Origin: Euryodendron excelsum
Taxonomy: Eukaryota > Streptophyta > Magnoliopsida > Ericales > Pentaphylacaceae
Length of the DNA stretch: 64,000 bases
NCBI GenBank assembly: GCA_033060915.1
Contig: CM065383.1
Span: 14,520,001 to 14,584,000 of the forward strand
Direction: 5' to 3'
Below, piece by piece: positions 13,561 through 25,754 of the stretch. How positions within the stretch are numbered: position 1 is the first letter of the stretch; each line of letters opens with the position of its first letter. The position numbers were made by a program, and so were the translations under genes. The notes under the pieces were generated by a model. The model saw nothing but the letters and a program-made list of their open reading frames with translations. It searched no databases and was not told the origin of the DNA.

Positions 13561-16157
13561 TTCATGCTTTTCTTTGGTACCTGCAAAATCTCCAAACTGA
13601 TATTAGTAGCACTACAATGCATTATATCACAAAATAAAATATTTGCTCAGATTTTGGTAACGAAATAATGACACAGCTATAACCCCCACATTTTGTTGTT
13701 ATCTAAAGAGCACACAGAGTAATGAGCTTTTCTGTTCCACAGAAAAATTCTGAGCGTTGTACCTATGAAAATATTCAAACAAAATTCTAAAACACAAAAT
13801 TGTATTAGTCTCACATGACATCATGTAATAAAATATTCGATAAGAGAACTCTATTAGGTCACTCACACAGTAGAAATACAACCCCCACATACAGCTCCTC
13901 TCTCACTAGAGAAGCTTGCTTGTCTACCACTTGAGTTTTGAGAACTGTACTTGTGCCAAATTTTTAAAACACAAAGGAAAAATCATATGAACTACTAGTG
14001 CTTTACAAATCAATAGAAAACATAGGCACAATGGAAAATTTTGAATTTTTCATATGCAATCAAACACAATCTTCATATAGCAGATGAAAAGAGACTAAGA
14101 CAAATAAAATCCAGCTACTAATTACAAGACCTTGGAAACCAAAATGATGCAGAAAAATTAGTACCATCATCAGATAATACATCTTGCACCACCTTACAAA
14201 TATTCAAATATTATTTCTTCTCAAACAGTCGCATTTGTCATTAAAATATTATACACTTAATGGGTATACACCATATATATCTACCATTGACATTATAATA
14301 ATGACAATAACAATCACAAATGCAATCTACAGTTTCTCACGTGAAAATACAAAACTTAGCAATGGCTATAGAATAAAAAATATAAAAATTGCACTTAAAT
14401 ACCCACTTTATATGTACATAATCACAACAGTTACATATAATAAAGTGATCACAAAACAACTTTTGATTGCCTACCCTTATACTATCACACACATGCAACA
14501 TCATATTTGTTCATTTAAACAATATTTGTAACTTACTTGTACAAGAAATAATACCAGGAATTAAATATACAGCTTCACAACATCTAAATTTCTTCATGTA
14601 ACTGCTAGCCATATCACATAGAATTCAACCATTAAAACATATAACAATGTTTGTAATAATCACCCAAAACTGCACCAAAATTGAATTTTGTATTTTGAAA
14701 TAACTATTTTCCTTTTCACAAAGCATAAACCGTTTTCCTTCTAATAGAAAACTGAAACAGTTTGTTTGAATTAAGCAGAAAACTGAACACTTATTTTCAT
14801 TTCCACAGACACTGGTTTTAGTTTTATAAAAAAACTGACAACAATAAAGAGCTTTTAATATAGCAACATGCAAATACCAAAGATAAAAGACTGATAAAAC
14901 ATTTTAAAGTTTTAGATCATATTTGCATGTGTACTTCATGCATTCCCTCTTACATAAAACTTTACTATTCAAAAGAAGATCAACGGCTAGCTACTTTAAT
15001 ACTATAACATTAACATATATGAACCACCTAAAAGTGAATCAGATAATACATTCACCCAAACCACGTATTCCATGAGAAACAGACGACATATAATGGCAAG
15101 AAAATAGCTATACATACATATATCAAACACATCAAATAATGTGTACTATATATTCTCTAAAACATGTTTTGCTCTAAAAACGAAACTGTTTTTTTTAATA
15201 AAATAAACAAAGATTTTTTTTTTTCCTAGAAACAAAAGATTAAAGAAATCACAGACCCGTTCAACATGACACAAACCCAAGAAGACATAACAAACTCACC
15301 AAATCAACTACATCATAATATTATAGTAAGATAGGTCTACCACCTATACATGCTCTGTGTCAAATGTAAAACTAGAAGCCTATCATCAAGTAGTCTAACT
15401 ACTCATGCACGTATAAATAAACTCACTTCACATCCAAGACAACATAGGCATCTATAACACATATTTAAATATCAAATAACACTATCCAATAGTCATGATT
15501 CGAACCGAAATCAACCCATCAACCAGCTACATAGACATGCAACAAAATAATTTACAGAAACTGCTTTAAACAAAACCGAGTTTTAATTAAGACACTGAAA
15601 AAATATTGAAACAATTTTGTTATACATGAACAGAAAATTTTAATTTTTTTTTTTAACAATAAACCTTTAAACTAACACCCATATCAATATTCCACATCTG
15701 TAAAAGAAACCATGCATTTGGGTGAACGTAAAACCATCATATACATGTCATTACCGTGAAACGAAACATAGGTAACCTCTAAATCTTACACATGATCAAA
15801 CATATACTCCAACAAGTATTAACATCTAAAACGCAATAGATTCTTGCAAATATAACAAAACATTATACACGTATATATACTTCAAGAAGTCTTACTTAAA
15901 CCAGTGACCAACCAATCTTAGTAGAATCTGAGATTCCCATGCTTTCATATGACTAAATCACAACTCAACACCACTAAGAAAGCATGCAGATAATCAACAT
16001 ATTATACACGAATCAATTACATGTTCCATCAGTCAGTATGCATAATTCGAAGCAAAATAGATATAACATATTTTCATGCCAAGCTCCTACAGCATATCAA
16101 GACATATAGACAATAGCTCAGATTATGTTGATTTAAAGAACTACAATGACTTTAAAC

Positions 16158-16753
16158 TGTTAGTCTAAAAATCACATAATAGAAATTAAACAAAAAGAAA
16201 TCATCATTCACTAATATATTTAAATAACAATAAAACAGATACATAATATAAAAATATAGATTAAAACAGTTTGGCCTGTGAGATAGTGAGACACGACGCA
16301 GTCGCTGTCTTAAAGTCATTGTGCCTCCCCACGTGAAGGTTTTAGCGGACATCAACGGCTCCAAGATTCAACCCAAGTGCTCACAAGCCGGTCTTCTCAG
16401 ATGTCATGCCAACTGGGAGAAGATGAACAATCCCAGCCGTGGTTGCCACAAAATACAAGTAAAATGTATGTATGAAGACAAAAGAGTATGCAGGTAAAAG
16501 TGGAGTTTTTGTATAAAGAATAATGTCATCTTTCTACTCTCTCTTCAAACAATTATTAGATATATGTATTACACAAGACCAATGGTGAAGTCATTAATAT
16601 TGGCTACATAATTATAATAAAGGATACCAATAAATAACTTTTAACCCCCAACATAATGTTTGGAATAAATAGGTCATGAATAGGATAATAATTAAATTTA
16701 TGATACTAATTATAATATGAAAAGTTTGAAAATTTTATCACAATATACTAACA
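16158..16753 (-). repeat. LTR of element B (right, 596 bp)
   Basis: Begins TGTTAGTCTAAAAATC and ends ATACTAACA, followed by the right AGGAG at 16754-16758. It contains about 70 bp missing from the other LTR. Point differences between the two LTRs show that the insertion is not very recent. Confidence 0.92.
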
Positions 16754-18252
16754 AGGAGTGGGTGCACTAACTCTAACTTATTTGCTGCCATGGAAAGTGC
16801 AATAAAGGATGGTGTCCATATATTGTCACTCTCCATAAGCGGAGATGAAACTCCATATTAAGAGAACATGGTTGCTAGAGGTGGATTTGCTACTATGGAG
16901 AGAGGGAACTTCGTAGCCTGCGCTGTTGGCAATGAGGTCCATCTCCTCGTTTGGTGGAGAACACAGCCCCATGGTTAACTACTGTGGGCGCTGGATCCAC
17001 TGACTGTAATTTTCCCATCGATGTCGTGCTCTGTGATGGACAAGTCTATAGAGGTTCTTCACTCTATGCCTCAAATTTTAGAGGATCAAATGCTTCACCA
17101 CTGGCCTACGTGGGTTTGTGCGACTCCTTGTCGTCGTTGTCGATACCTCTTTATGATTGCGTGGGAAAGATTATTGTTTGTTCCGAAGGTAGCGTCGGCA
17201 TTGCACTCCTTGTACAAGTGGCAGGTGGGGCAGGGTTTATATGGTTCGACTCAAAGGATAAAGAAGAAGAATTGATAGCTACAGCCTATCCGTTGTCTGC
17301 CGTGAGTGTGGGCTTTAAAGAAGGAGACCAAATTGTGAGTTACATAAACTCAACAAAAAATCCAGTCGAAAGATTTGTGTTCCATACTGCAACAAGATCA
17401 GGAAAAGAAAGAGCGCCAACTTTGACAAGCTTTTCCTCAAGGCGTACAAATCCGATAGCCGAAGAGATTTTTAAACTGGACCTTCTTGCCATAGGTCTCA
17501 ACATTTTAGCAACCTTTATTCCTGTTGCGGCTCCAACAAAGTCTCCCATTGATCCAAGGAGGGTTGACTTCAATATTTTGTTTGGTACATCGATGGCTTG
17601 TCCACATGTTGCTGGGGCTGCTGCCTTGCTTTGCGCTGTTCACCCCAGTTGGTCGCCAGCCGCCATTCAATCTGCTCTTATGACAACGGCTGGAATCAAA
17701 GATAATGAAGATCTTCCAATCATTAGATTAGAGGACCTGCAACCAGCTACAACACTGAGGATTGGATCTGGTCAAATCAACCCTGAGATGGCTACAAATC
17801 TGAGGTTGATTTATGATGCTGATGAGCATGACTACATCAATTTTCTTTGTAGTATGAATTACACAGATGAGCAAATGACATTCTTTGTCCGCATACCAAA
17901 TCCCTGTTTAGGTTATGCTGGTTCACCTGGGTATCTGAATTATCCATCTTTCTCGGTGGTGTTCAGATCTGGCAGTAATGTTCAAGAGGTAAATAGAACA
18001 CTTACACATGTTGGAAAGCTGTTGCCAGAAGTGTGCCAAGTCAGTATTGTCAATTCGGCAGCTGATATGGTTACAATTACAGTTGAACCACAACACTTAA
18101 CTTTCAGCAACATTGGCGAGAAGCAAGTGTACAAGATTAAATTTGAGACCAACATCGATGTTGTTGAAGAGATGGCATTCGGCTCCATATTGTGGGCAAG
18201 TAAAAAGCACCGTGTTTGAAGTCCCATAGCAATTACGTGGAGCACGAACTAG
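16754..18252 (+). pseudogene. subtilisin-like serine protease, 3' part
   Basis: This continues the split subtilase. The frame starting at the right AGGAG reads RSGCTNSNLFAAMESAIKDG, then hits TAA at 16859. A one-base loss near 16931 shifts the frame, and the long frame from 16951 carries the rest. It holds the PA-like insert (about 17100-17400), a degenerate DLLAIGLNIL block (usually an Ala-Pro-Gly), GTSMACPHVAGAAAL with the catalytic Ser, HPSWSPAAIQSALMTTA, and the C-terminal Fn3-like domain (from LNYPSFSVVF). A TGA at 18217 interrupts the usual KHRVRSPIA-type ending. The same frame continues four to ten codons to TAG at 18250, the probable ancestral stop. The ancestral protein would be near the usual 700-760 residues. 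Lesions: insertion, two frameshifts, two stops. Confidence 0.9.
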
Positions 18253-19108
18253 CGCTCGTTATATTTGTAGTGGTAGTGAATGTTTTGTTGTCTGTTGACG
18301 TGCTGTAAGAAGGAATGCCCACTACTTGTGTCCATTTCATAGAGTGTTGTCTAATTTTTAGGCCAATTATTGTAGTCTAATAAAGAGGAACTTAATTGTG
18401 TCATGCAATCGCATGGAACACACCCATCTCAATATCCAATTGGAGTGATGCTGCTCTGCTCAATATATTTTATGTATCTGTTTGGAGTTCTTCATCATCC
18501 CATTTGTGATTGTTAGCTTTGAATTTTAGTTAGGTTTGTTAGGCGAGTCCACTTAACTCATTGTCACTTGGGCTTCCATCCTATCTCCATAAAATTCCTC
18601 TCAGTCTAAGGTGGATTCTCTATTTATGTTAATCTTGGGCTTAAACTACTTGGGCTATGAGTTGGACGGTTGGGATTTACGGGCTTTCAGGCTTTGAAAT
18701 AAACAATAATACTCCAAACAAATCATATTGCACGTTGCACACCCATCTGATCACATCCAAAAATAGGGCCTCTCTCTCTCTCTATCTATATATATATATA
18801 TATATATGGGTAGCTTGATTGCATTTGTTGCGCTAGCTGATCAAGAAAATGGAGACGTGTCCCGGTTTGTAATCTGGCACACTGTCAGAGTATCATTATT
18901 CAGAAGTGCTGAGCACCACGCGCTTGTGCTGCACTCGTTGTGACCTCACGAGCCGCCACGACCAGTAGTGAGTTCGCTGCATCTTATTTCGAAAATTTAC
19001 GTATGTAGTCCTTGTTGCATTTTTCCAGTTGGAACCTCTCAATTCTGCTCCAAACTCGCATGGCTTTGAATGGGGTTTTTGATTTGCACATGCGTTGGCC
19101 TTATTTTC
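18253..19108. other. subtilase 3' flank
   Basis: Noncoding sequence between the subtilase stop and element A. AATAAAG-like and TAATAAAG strings near 18377 could serve as polyadenylation signals. A TC/TA microsatellite lies at 18770-18807. Nothing else is recognised. Confidence 0.5.
18770..18807. repeat. (TC)n(TA)n compound microsatellite
   Basis: A run of TC followed by a run of TA, visible directly. Confidence 0.95.
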
Positions 19109-19754
19109 TGATAATGCAGTAAGTCGATCCCCAGGCCAGCAACAATCAGCTCCAATAATCTAAGAAGGAAAAAGGGTAAAGGGCACCGGTGTGATGCCTG
19201 CCAAGGGCACTCCGATGCCTAAGTTAGGTTTCTGGAGATATTTCAACAGAGTTTTGGTTAGGGTTTATGTTTGCGTACCTAGTTGGAGAATATGATTTTT
19301 CCTTTTATATTGGTAAGTTCCCGGGTAGCCTTAGAGCGGCGTTGTATGCATGGAAAGGGTGGGAGACGGCTATCTTTCCACGTGACGGCGCAACATTGGA
19401 GATTTTTATTGGTGGCAGGGTAGTGAGAGGCGTAGTTGTCCAATCCCAAACGTGGCACTTCCTTAGGCATATGTCAGAGTGAGTGAGGTGACTGCCTCCT
19501 CTTACACACGACGTCTTGGAGTTGGGAGCACGTTATCATGATTGGGTTGTCAATGATGACTTTCACTGGTGTGGCTGGTGGGACGAATGATCGGCACCAT
19601 CTCACTAGTTTTGCTCGAACGCAGTTCGGGGTATCAACATGTTTGGTGCTAAACTCTCAACCATTGTAATGCACAGTACGTCATCAGCTGAATTTGACAA
19701 CCCGCGTGCTTTCTTTTGGTCGGGTCGTTACGGTGTTCCTTGTCAGCCCCATCA
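19109..19754 (-). repeat. LTR of element A, left arm (646 bp)
   Basis: On the minus strand it begins TGATGGGGCTGACAAGG and ends TACTGCATTATCA, matching the LTR at 25916-26563. A TATAAAAG box lies at 19302-19309 (minus). The outer flank toward 19108 is host sequence. No matching target duplication is found on the far side of the composite. Confidence 0.85.
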
Positions 19755-19865
19755 GTAGTCCCCCCATTCCTCTGAATACCCCGAGCGTGGAGTGTGGTCA
19801 GGGGATTCATGGTCAATCCCCATCAGTAGCCCCCCATTCCTCTGGGTACCCCGAGCGCGGGGTCC
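19755..19865 (-). repeat. duplicated PPT plus LTR-start units, left arm
   Basis: On the minus strand the motif GAATGGGGGGNCTACTGATGGGG occurs twice, about 70 bp apart, each copy followed by LTR-like bases and a GCTCGGGGTA block. Only the copy ending at 19755 is followed by a full LTR. Three such copies lie in the right arm. Confidence 0.75.
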
Positions 19866-20354
19866 AAAGGGGGTTTTGGGTTAGGAGGTGTCGCTTCGTA
19901 GAGTTGGGAAGCATTTATAGCGCCGTAAGCGCATTTATGATAAAGCTGACGAGGATTGAATGCGCCGATTGACATTTCGCCACGCGACGCATAGTCATTG
20001 GTTGACGAAGAGTGACGCGACCCGTGAACTGCCAGCCGTTGGATCTGTGGTTGGGTGGTGCAATCCGGCCCGTTGATTTCGAAAAAGAGAATTTTAGCCT
20101 AGTCGGTGGCACCTTTGGCTCCCACGCTTTCACACTTACAGATTTTCAGGCTGTTCAACAGATTTTCTCCTGCGTTGGTGCTAGCTGCGTGGATTCGCGA
20201 CTGCTGCAAAGAATTCGTGGCTTGGGTTGGTAAGTGTTTTCGTTGTAGCCTTAGATTGTTGAGTAATTTGGTGCGTAGGTTGTTTGGGGCGATTATCGTA
20301 GGCGGGTTGAAGAACTGGCTGGGGCGGTGGCTAAATTTTAGCCTAGTCATCAGT

Positions 20355-22305
20355 GGGTCCCTTTAAGAGCTGGGGCAATGGTAGTGGCGGGAGTTCGACT
20401 TCGCAACGAAGGGGATATCTTCCGTGATGATGGAGAAAAAGATGAAGATGATTTGGAAGGAGTACCGGATGCTTTCTTCCCTGCATTACAGGATTCCGAA
20501 GAGGGGGAGTAGGCCTACTCTGCTCGGCCAAGGGAGATCTGTGTGTATGAGGCCGCCTTGGCAAATGGCCTCAAATTCCCCGTCCCTGCTCCCATCAAGG
20601 AGATTTTTGATATTTTGGGGCTAGCGGCTAGGTCAGCTCATGCCGAACGCGTGGAGGATTTTGATGGGGTTGGTCGTGTTGTGGCAGGCGAGTAGTGGTG
20701 GCAAAGACAGCCTCACATTGAGTGAGTTCCTGCACTGCTACAAGATGTCAGAGCCTTAGGGCCTAGTGTTTTGTCTTTATTTTCTCTTTAGATTTGTAAG
20801 TCTGCAGAGCACTGACGTAGGTTGTTTGCTTTTAGCCCGAGTTGCTCCAACTTTAAACGAGTATTTGAAGGAGAGGGTGGACCGAGCTGTCGAGCATGGC
20901 GTTAGTGACGCCTGTGCCTTGGTGAGTGAAAACTTGGGTATGTTCTCCCTGAGCCCTGAGATTACGCTCGAAAGGTAGAACGAGCAAGGAGTGAGTACTT
21001 GGTATTTTGTAGGTAACTGTTGTCTATCAAGCTCTGACGTTCATGCCCTGTGATTTTTGCAGATCAAGGGATGGATGTTTCTGAGGACGAGGAGGAAGAG
21101 ATGACGCTAAATCGAAGCTTTCTGAAGAGAGCTAAACTGAACGTGGGGGCTGACCCTCCAACCCCAGTCAAGAGATTCAAACTGGCATCTGGTTAGAAGG
21201 TTTTTGCTCCAACCTTTGCTGAAGGGGGCAGGGGGAAAGCGATAACCGTGAAGGACGACGCTCCACAGCGGGGCGGCACCTCCTCCTGCACTTGTTGATG
21301 CTGCTGGTGTTTTACCCCCTACCCTTCCACTAGGGGATATGCCAGACTCGACCTCGATTTTCGTGAATGCTGGCGAGGCGATAAGGAGGCTCAAGAGTGT
21401 CATCCCTGCCTCGGATGTCAGTAAGCTGGGCGGTCAAGCGTCCTCAATGTTAGCTAAGGAGGCATGTTAAGACCTGTTGAAGGTAGAAAAATACTGCCTT
21501 GGACTTAGCACTTTGATTTTTGTTGCCCTGTTATTTTAGAATGCTGAGTGCTTTCTTGTTCAGGCTGCTGCTAGGGTGGCGACACTGGCTGCCCGATCAG
21601 CGAACTTTGAGAAGGCCTTTACAAAGGAGACAAAGTTTCCAACCAGCTCTAAGCTGAGCTGAGCGCGGCCCTGGAGAAGGTGAAGGAGCTTGAGAGCGAG
21701 CAAGCAAGACTGAGGGCGGATATTGAAAAGGAGAAGGGCCAGAAAGAGGCTTGCTGGGAAAACAGAGAAGGCTGCCTTGAAGGTTGCCCAGGACGAGATT
21801 GCAGCGTTTCCTGCTGAGCTAGTGGAGGCCAAGAAGAGGGCGGGGCAGGCATATATGCAGGGGCAGAGTGCCAGATGGCCTTTGCCAAGATTTACCTGGA
21901 TAGCTTTGGGGAAGCCAAAACTTTTGTTGCCCGGGCAGGGTTTTGACCTCTCCCACATCGAACCCGAGGACGAAGATGACGCCGTCTCCCAAGCAGCATC
22001 AAGGGGCGGGGCGCAAGACAAAGAGTTTTGGCTACCAAAGCTGCGGCCTCCTCCAAAGTCCAAGTGGAGAGTGACGGTCAGCCTAAGCCTTATAGTCTTC
22101 TGATAGGGGTGATGGTAAGCCTAAGACTGTAGTCCCCACCAAGCCCTTGGAAAAGGGTGATGGTCAGCCCAAGGCTGCGGTCCCCTCCAAGCCCTCAGAG
22201 AAGGGTGATGGTCAGCCCAAGGCTGTAGTCCCCTCGCAGCCCTCAGAGAAGGAGGAGGCTCAGTCCAAAGCTGTGGCCCCTCCTAGAGCGCCTAAGGCTA
22301 AGTAG
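20355..22305 (+). pseudogene. additional antisense ORF (aORF) of element A, left arm, degraded
   Basis: This is the left-arm copy of the extra ORF that Tat/Retand-type Ty3/gypsy elements carry antisense to gag-pol between pol and the 3' LTR. The N-terminal region resembling Pfam Transposase_28 (putative gypsy-type transposon) is reduced to ICVYEAALANGLKFPVPA-like sequence near 20540, and the following aromatic-rich block is deleted. Later parts remain in several frames: a SEDEEEEMTLNRSFLKRAK stretch near 21075, a coiled-coil rich in Glu and Lys near 21600-21800, and a Lys/Pro-rich tail of repeats with GDGQPKAVVPS near 22100-22300 ending APKAK at 22305. Intron-like borders are present (TTTTTGCAG at 21061). 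Many frameshifts and stops. The role of aORFs is unknown; function is not claimed. Confidence 0.7.
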
Positions 22306-22487
22306 ATCTGTTGTGTAGGAGTTTTTCATTTTTGCCCTTGCAGTGGTTTTAGTTTTGTAACACTGCTCTGGCCCTTGTAATCTGTATCTATTTGTTTAAA
22401 TGAAAAAGGTTCATTCATCTTCATTGTTGACATTTCTGTTTTAATCTGCTTGCTTCGTTGCCACTCATGGTTGACATATCTGTTTTA

Positions 22488-22689
22488 GGCTATCCCCCCA
22501 AGTTTGCCTGCTCGGGCAGGAATTGTTGCTTAGATCTAGGGAAGTAGATTGAACGAAACATTAGGCTATCTCCCCAAGTCTGCCTGCTTGGGCAGGAATT
22601 GTTGCTTAGATCTAGGGTGTAGCTTTTGCTTGCTCTGCCATGAGATGTCAACAATTCCTACCCGAGTAGGTAAACTTGGGGGGATAGCC
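22488..22689. repeat. hairpin-bearing tandem units at the centre of the inverted repeat
   Basis: A 76-bp unit starting GGCTATCNCCCCAAGT occurs at 22488 and 22564, and once more inverted near 22643-22689. Each unit holds a short inverted repeat: CCTGC, four bases, GCAGG (or CCTAC...GTAGG in the inverted copy). This interval follows the aORF 3' end on each side, where pol would end in a complete element. Confidence 0.75.
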
Positions 22690-22871
22690 TAAAACAGAGA
22701 TGTCAACCATGAGCGGCAACGAAGCAAGGAGATTAAAACAAAAATGTCAACAATTAAGATGAACGAACCTTTTCCATTTAAACAAATAGATACAGATTGC
22801 AAGGGCCAGAGCAGTGTTACAAAACTAAAACCACTGCAAGGGCAAAAATGAAAAACTCCTACACAACAGAT

Positions 22872-25233
22872 CTACTTGGCCTTAGGCGCTCTAGGAGGCG
22901 CCACAACTTTGGACTGAGCCTCTCCCTTCTCTGAGGACTTGGAGGGGACTACAGCCTTAGGCTGACTATCATTCTTCTTTGAGGGCTTGTAGGGAACCAC
23001 AACCTTGGGCTGACCATCACCCTTTTCTAAGGACTTGGAGGGGACTACGGCTTTAGGCTGACCATCACCCCTATCAGAAGACTTGGAGGGGACTGTAGGC
23101 TTAGGCTGACCGTCACCCTCCCCTTGGACTTTCGAGGAGGCCGCAACTATGGTAGCCTGGGACTGGACATCATCCTTGTCCACCCCGTCCTTGTCTTGCA
23201 CCCCGCCCCTTGACGCTGCTTGGGAGACGGCGTCATCTTCGTCCTCGAGTTCGATGTGGGAGAGGTCAAGACCAAAGTAAGCCCGGGCAACAAGAGTTTT
23301 GGCTTCCACAAAGCCATCTAGGTAAATCTTGGCAAGGGCCATCTGACACTCTGCCCTCTATATATATGCCTGCTCCGCCCTCTTTTTGACTCCACTAGCT
23401 CAATAAGAAACGCTGCAATCTCGTCCTTGGCACCCTTCAGGGCAGCCTTCTCTGCTGTCAGCTTTTCCCAGCAGGCCTCTTTCTGGCCCTTCTTCTTTTC
23501 AAGGTCCGCTCTTAGTCTTACCTGCTCGCTCTCAAGCTCCTTCACCTTCTCCAGGGCCGCGCTCAGCTCAACCCAGAGCTGGTCGGAAACCTTTGTCTCC
23601 TCTGTAAAGGCCTTCTCAAAGTTCGCTGATCGAACAGCTAGTGTCGCCACTCTAGCAGCAGCCTGAACAAGAAAACTCTCAGCATTCTAAAACAACAGGT
23701 CAGTATTTTTCAAAGTGCTAAGTCCAAGGCAGTATTTTTCTACCTTCAACAGTTCCTGGCATGCCTCCTTGGCTAACATTGAGGACGCCTGATCGCCCAG
23801 CTTACTGACATCTGAGGCAAGGATGACACTCTTGAGCCTCTTCATCGCCTCGCCAACATTCACAAAAATCGAGATCGAGTCTGATGCATCCTCCAGCAAA
23901 AGGGTAGGGGGTAAGACACCAGCAACATCAACAGGTGCAGAAGGATGTGGAGGCAAGGCCTTCTTAACCGGGGGGGTGTCGCCCCACTGTGGAGCGTCGT
24001 CCTCCACGGTTATCACTTTCCCCCTGCCCCCTTCAGCAGAGGTTGGAGCAAAAGCCTTCTGACTAGACGCCAATTTGAATCTCTTGATTGGGGTTTGAGG
24101 TTCAGCCCCCACGTTCCGTTTAGCTCTCTTTAGGAAGCTCCGGTTCAGCGCCATCTCTTCCTCTTCGTCCACAGAAACGTCCACCCCTTGATCTGCAAAA
24201 ATCATAGGGCATGAACGTCAGAGCTTGACAGACGACAGTTACCTACAAAATACCAAGTATTCACTCTTTACTCGTTCTGCCTTTAAAGCGTAATCTGTGG
24301 GCCCTGAGGCCTAACAAGAACATACCCAAGTTTTCTACACAAACCAAGGCACAGACGTCAGTAACGCCATGCTCAACAGCTTGGTCTACCATCCCCTTCA
24401 ACTCCTCGTTTAACGTAAGGACAGCCTGGGCTAAAAGCAAACAACCTACGTCAGTGCTCTACAGACTTACAAATCTAACGAGAAAATAAAGACAAAACAC
24501 TAGGGTTGGAAAGCGTACCCTTCCTAGAAGGCTTCCCCCATCTACGAGGAATTCGAACGAACTTCTCGTCCACTGGCTCCCAGGGCTGGCTCTCCCAACC
24601 CTCGCCATATATAAAGAAAAACTTGTCCTTCCACCCTTTGTGGGACGAGGGCAAATCCTTCACTAATACCATGCCCTTATTCCTGGCGAAAAAGTACCAC
24701 CACTCATTCTCAGGCTCTGACATCTTGTAGCAGTGCAGGAACTCACTCAATGTGAAGCTGTTTTTGCCACTACTACTCGCCTGCTACAACACCGCCAACC
24801 TCGTCAAAATCCTCCACGCGTTCAGCATGAGCTGACCCAGCGTTAGCCCCAAAGTACGAAAAATTCCCCTGATTGGAGCAAGGACGAGAAATCTGAGGCC
24901 ATTCGCCAAGACGGCCTCATATACACAGATCTCCCCTGGCCGAGTAGAGTAGGCCCACTCCCCTTCTTCAAAATCCTATAACATAACGAAGAAGGCATCT
25001 GGTACTCCTTCCAAATCCTTTTCATCCTTTTCTCCATCATCACGGAAGATACCCCCTTCGCCGCGAAGTTGAACTCCCGCCACTACCATTGCGCCGACTC
25101 CTGGGTCCATACCCCCTTCGAAGAACCCAGAAGGACCCACTGATGAACTATCAAGGGCCTCAACCCGCACCCTCGCCAGATCCTGAGAGGTGGTATTCTC
25201 AGAATCTGACGATTACACCCTTCTCTCATCCAT
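22872..25233 (-). pseudogene. additional antisense ORF (aORF) of element A, right arm
   Basis: This is the better-kept copy. The chosen ATG at 25233 opens MDERRV, then TAA. The Transposase_28-like domain follows: ICVYEAVLANGLRF, then LSEFLHCYKMSEPENEWWYF, KDLPSSHKGWKDKFFF and GEGWESQPWEPV (25000-24500). Intron-like gaps separate the exons: a donor near 24525, an acceptor before 24418, TTTTTGCAG before 24195, and GTAGAAAAATAC...TTGTTCAG between about 23745 and 23664. The next exons give a basic segment (FLKRAKRNVGAEP), a coiled coil (about 23640-23410) and, after a frameshift near 23345, an acidic stretch with a tail of about five repeats like GDGQPKAVVPSKS, ending APKAK at 22872. Stops and frameshifts make it nonfunctional. 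It lies antisense to the gag of the same element family. Such aORFs have no established function. Confidence 0.75.
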
Positions 25234-25556
25234 CGTTCCTATCACGTACCCCTTTCTCCTAAATTTAACCATCGCCGCAACCAGTTCTTTAACCCCTCTA
25301 CGATAATCGCCTCAAATAACCTACGCACCAAATTGCCCAACAGTCTAAGGCTACAACGAAAACACTTACCAACCCAAGCCACGAATTCTTTACAGTAGTC
25401 GCGAATCCACGTAGCCAGCACCAACGCAAAAGAAAATCTGTTGAACAGCCCAAAAATCTGCAAGTGTGGAAGTGTGGGAGCCAAAGGCGCCACCGACTAG
25501 GCTAAAACCCTCTTTTTCGAAATCAACAGGCCGGATTGCACCACCCAACCACATAT

Positions 25557-25567
25557 CCAACGGCTGG
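25557..25567 (-). promoter_or_regulatory. MSA-like CCAACGGCT motif upstream of the aORF
   Basis: CCAACGGCTGG lies about 320 bp before the aORF ATG at 25233 and is also present in the left arm. It is one base off the plant mitosis-specific activator consensus YCYAACGGYYA, bound by MYB3R proteins. Function is inference. Confidence 0.3.
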
Positions 25568-25754
25568 CAGTTCACAGGTCGCGTCACCCTTCGTCAACCA
25601 ATGACAATGCGCCACGTGGCGAAATATCAATTGGCGTATTCAATCCTCGCCAGCCTTATCATAAATACCCCTAAAGCGCTATAAATGCTTCCCAACTCTA
25701 CGAAGTGACACCTCCCAACCTAAGAACCCCCTTTGGATCCCGAGCTCAGGGTAA

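Larger units (their letters stand above)
12226..16753 (-). mobile_element. element B: non-autonomous LTR retrotransposon inside the subtilase
   Basis: A 4528-bp insertion bounded by two long direct repeats (12226-12759 and 16158-16753) that begin TGTTAG and end AACA, flanked by a perfect 5-bp duplication AGGAG. Removing the element plus one duplication rejoins the subtilase frame exactly. The internal 3.4 kb is AT-rich and has no gag, RT or integrase frame on either strand, so it must have been mobilised in trans, like LARD or TRIM-type elements. Orientation is inferred as minus: on that strand the purine-rich GTGAGGGAT lies directly before an LTR start TGTTGG, as PPTs do. No convincing primer-binding site was found. 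Superfamily is not determinable; the PPT context resembles copia elements. Confidence 0.9.

Noticed and set aside
14184..14531. 115-codon frame inside element B
   Set aside because: Ile/Tyr/Thr-rich, typical of AT-rich noncoding DNA. No gag, RT or integrase motif.
20012..20233. Conserved 65-73 codon frame starting MTRPVNCQPLD in both arms of element A
   Set aside because: It lies upstream of the aORF, next to the LTR, has CAACGG motifs in it and no protein-family signal. More likely leader or promoter sequence that stays open by chance.
21560..22063. 167-codon minus-strand frame opposite the left aORF
   Set aside because: Shadow of the coiled-coil region. Leu/Ser/Ala-rich composition mirrors Glu/Lys/Ala codons on the other strand.
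22488..22640. CRISPR-like or satellite array at the centre of element A
   Set aside because: Only two direct units and one inverted unit with no spacers; plant context excludes CRISPR.
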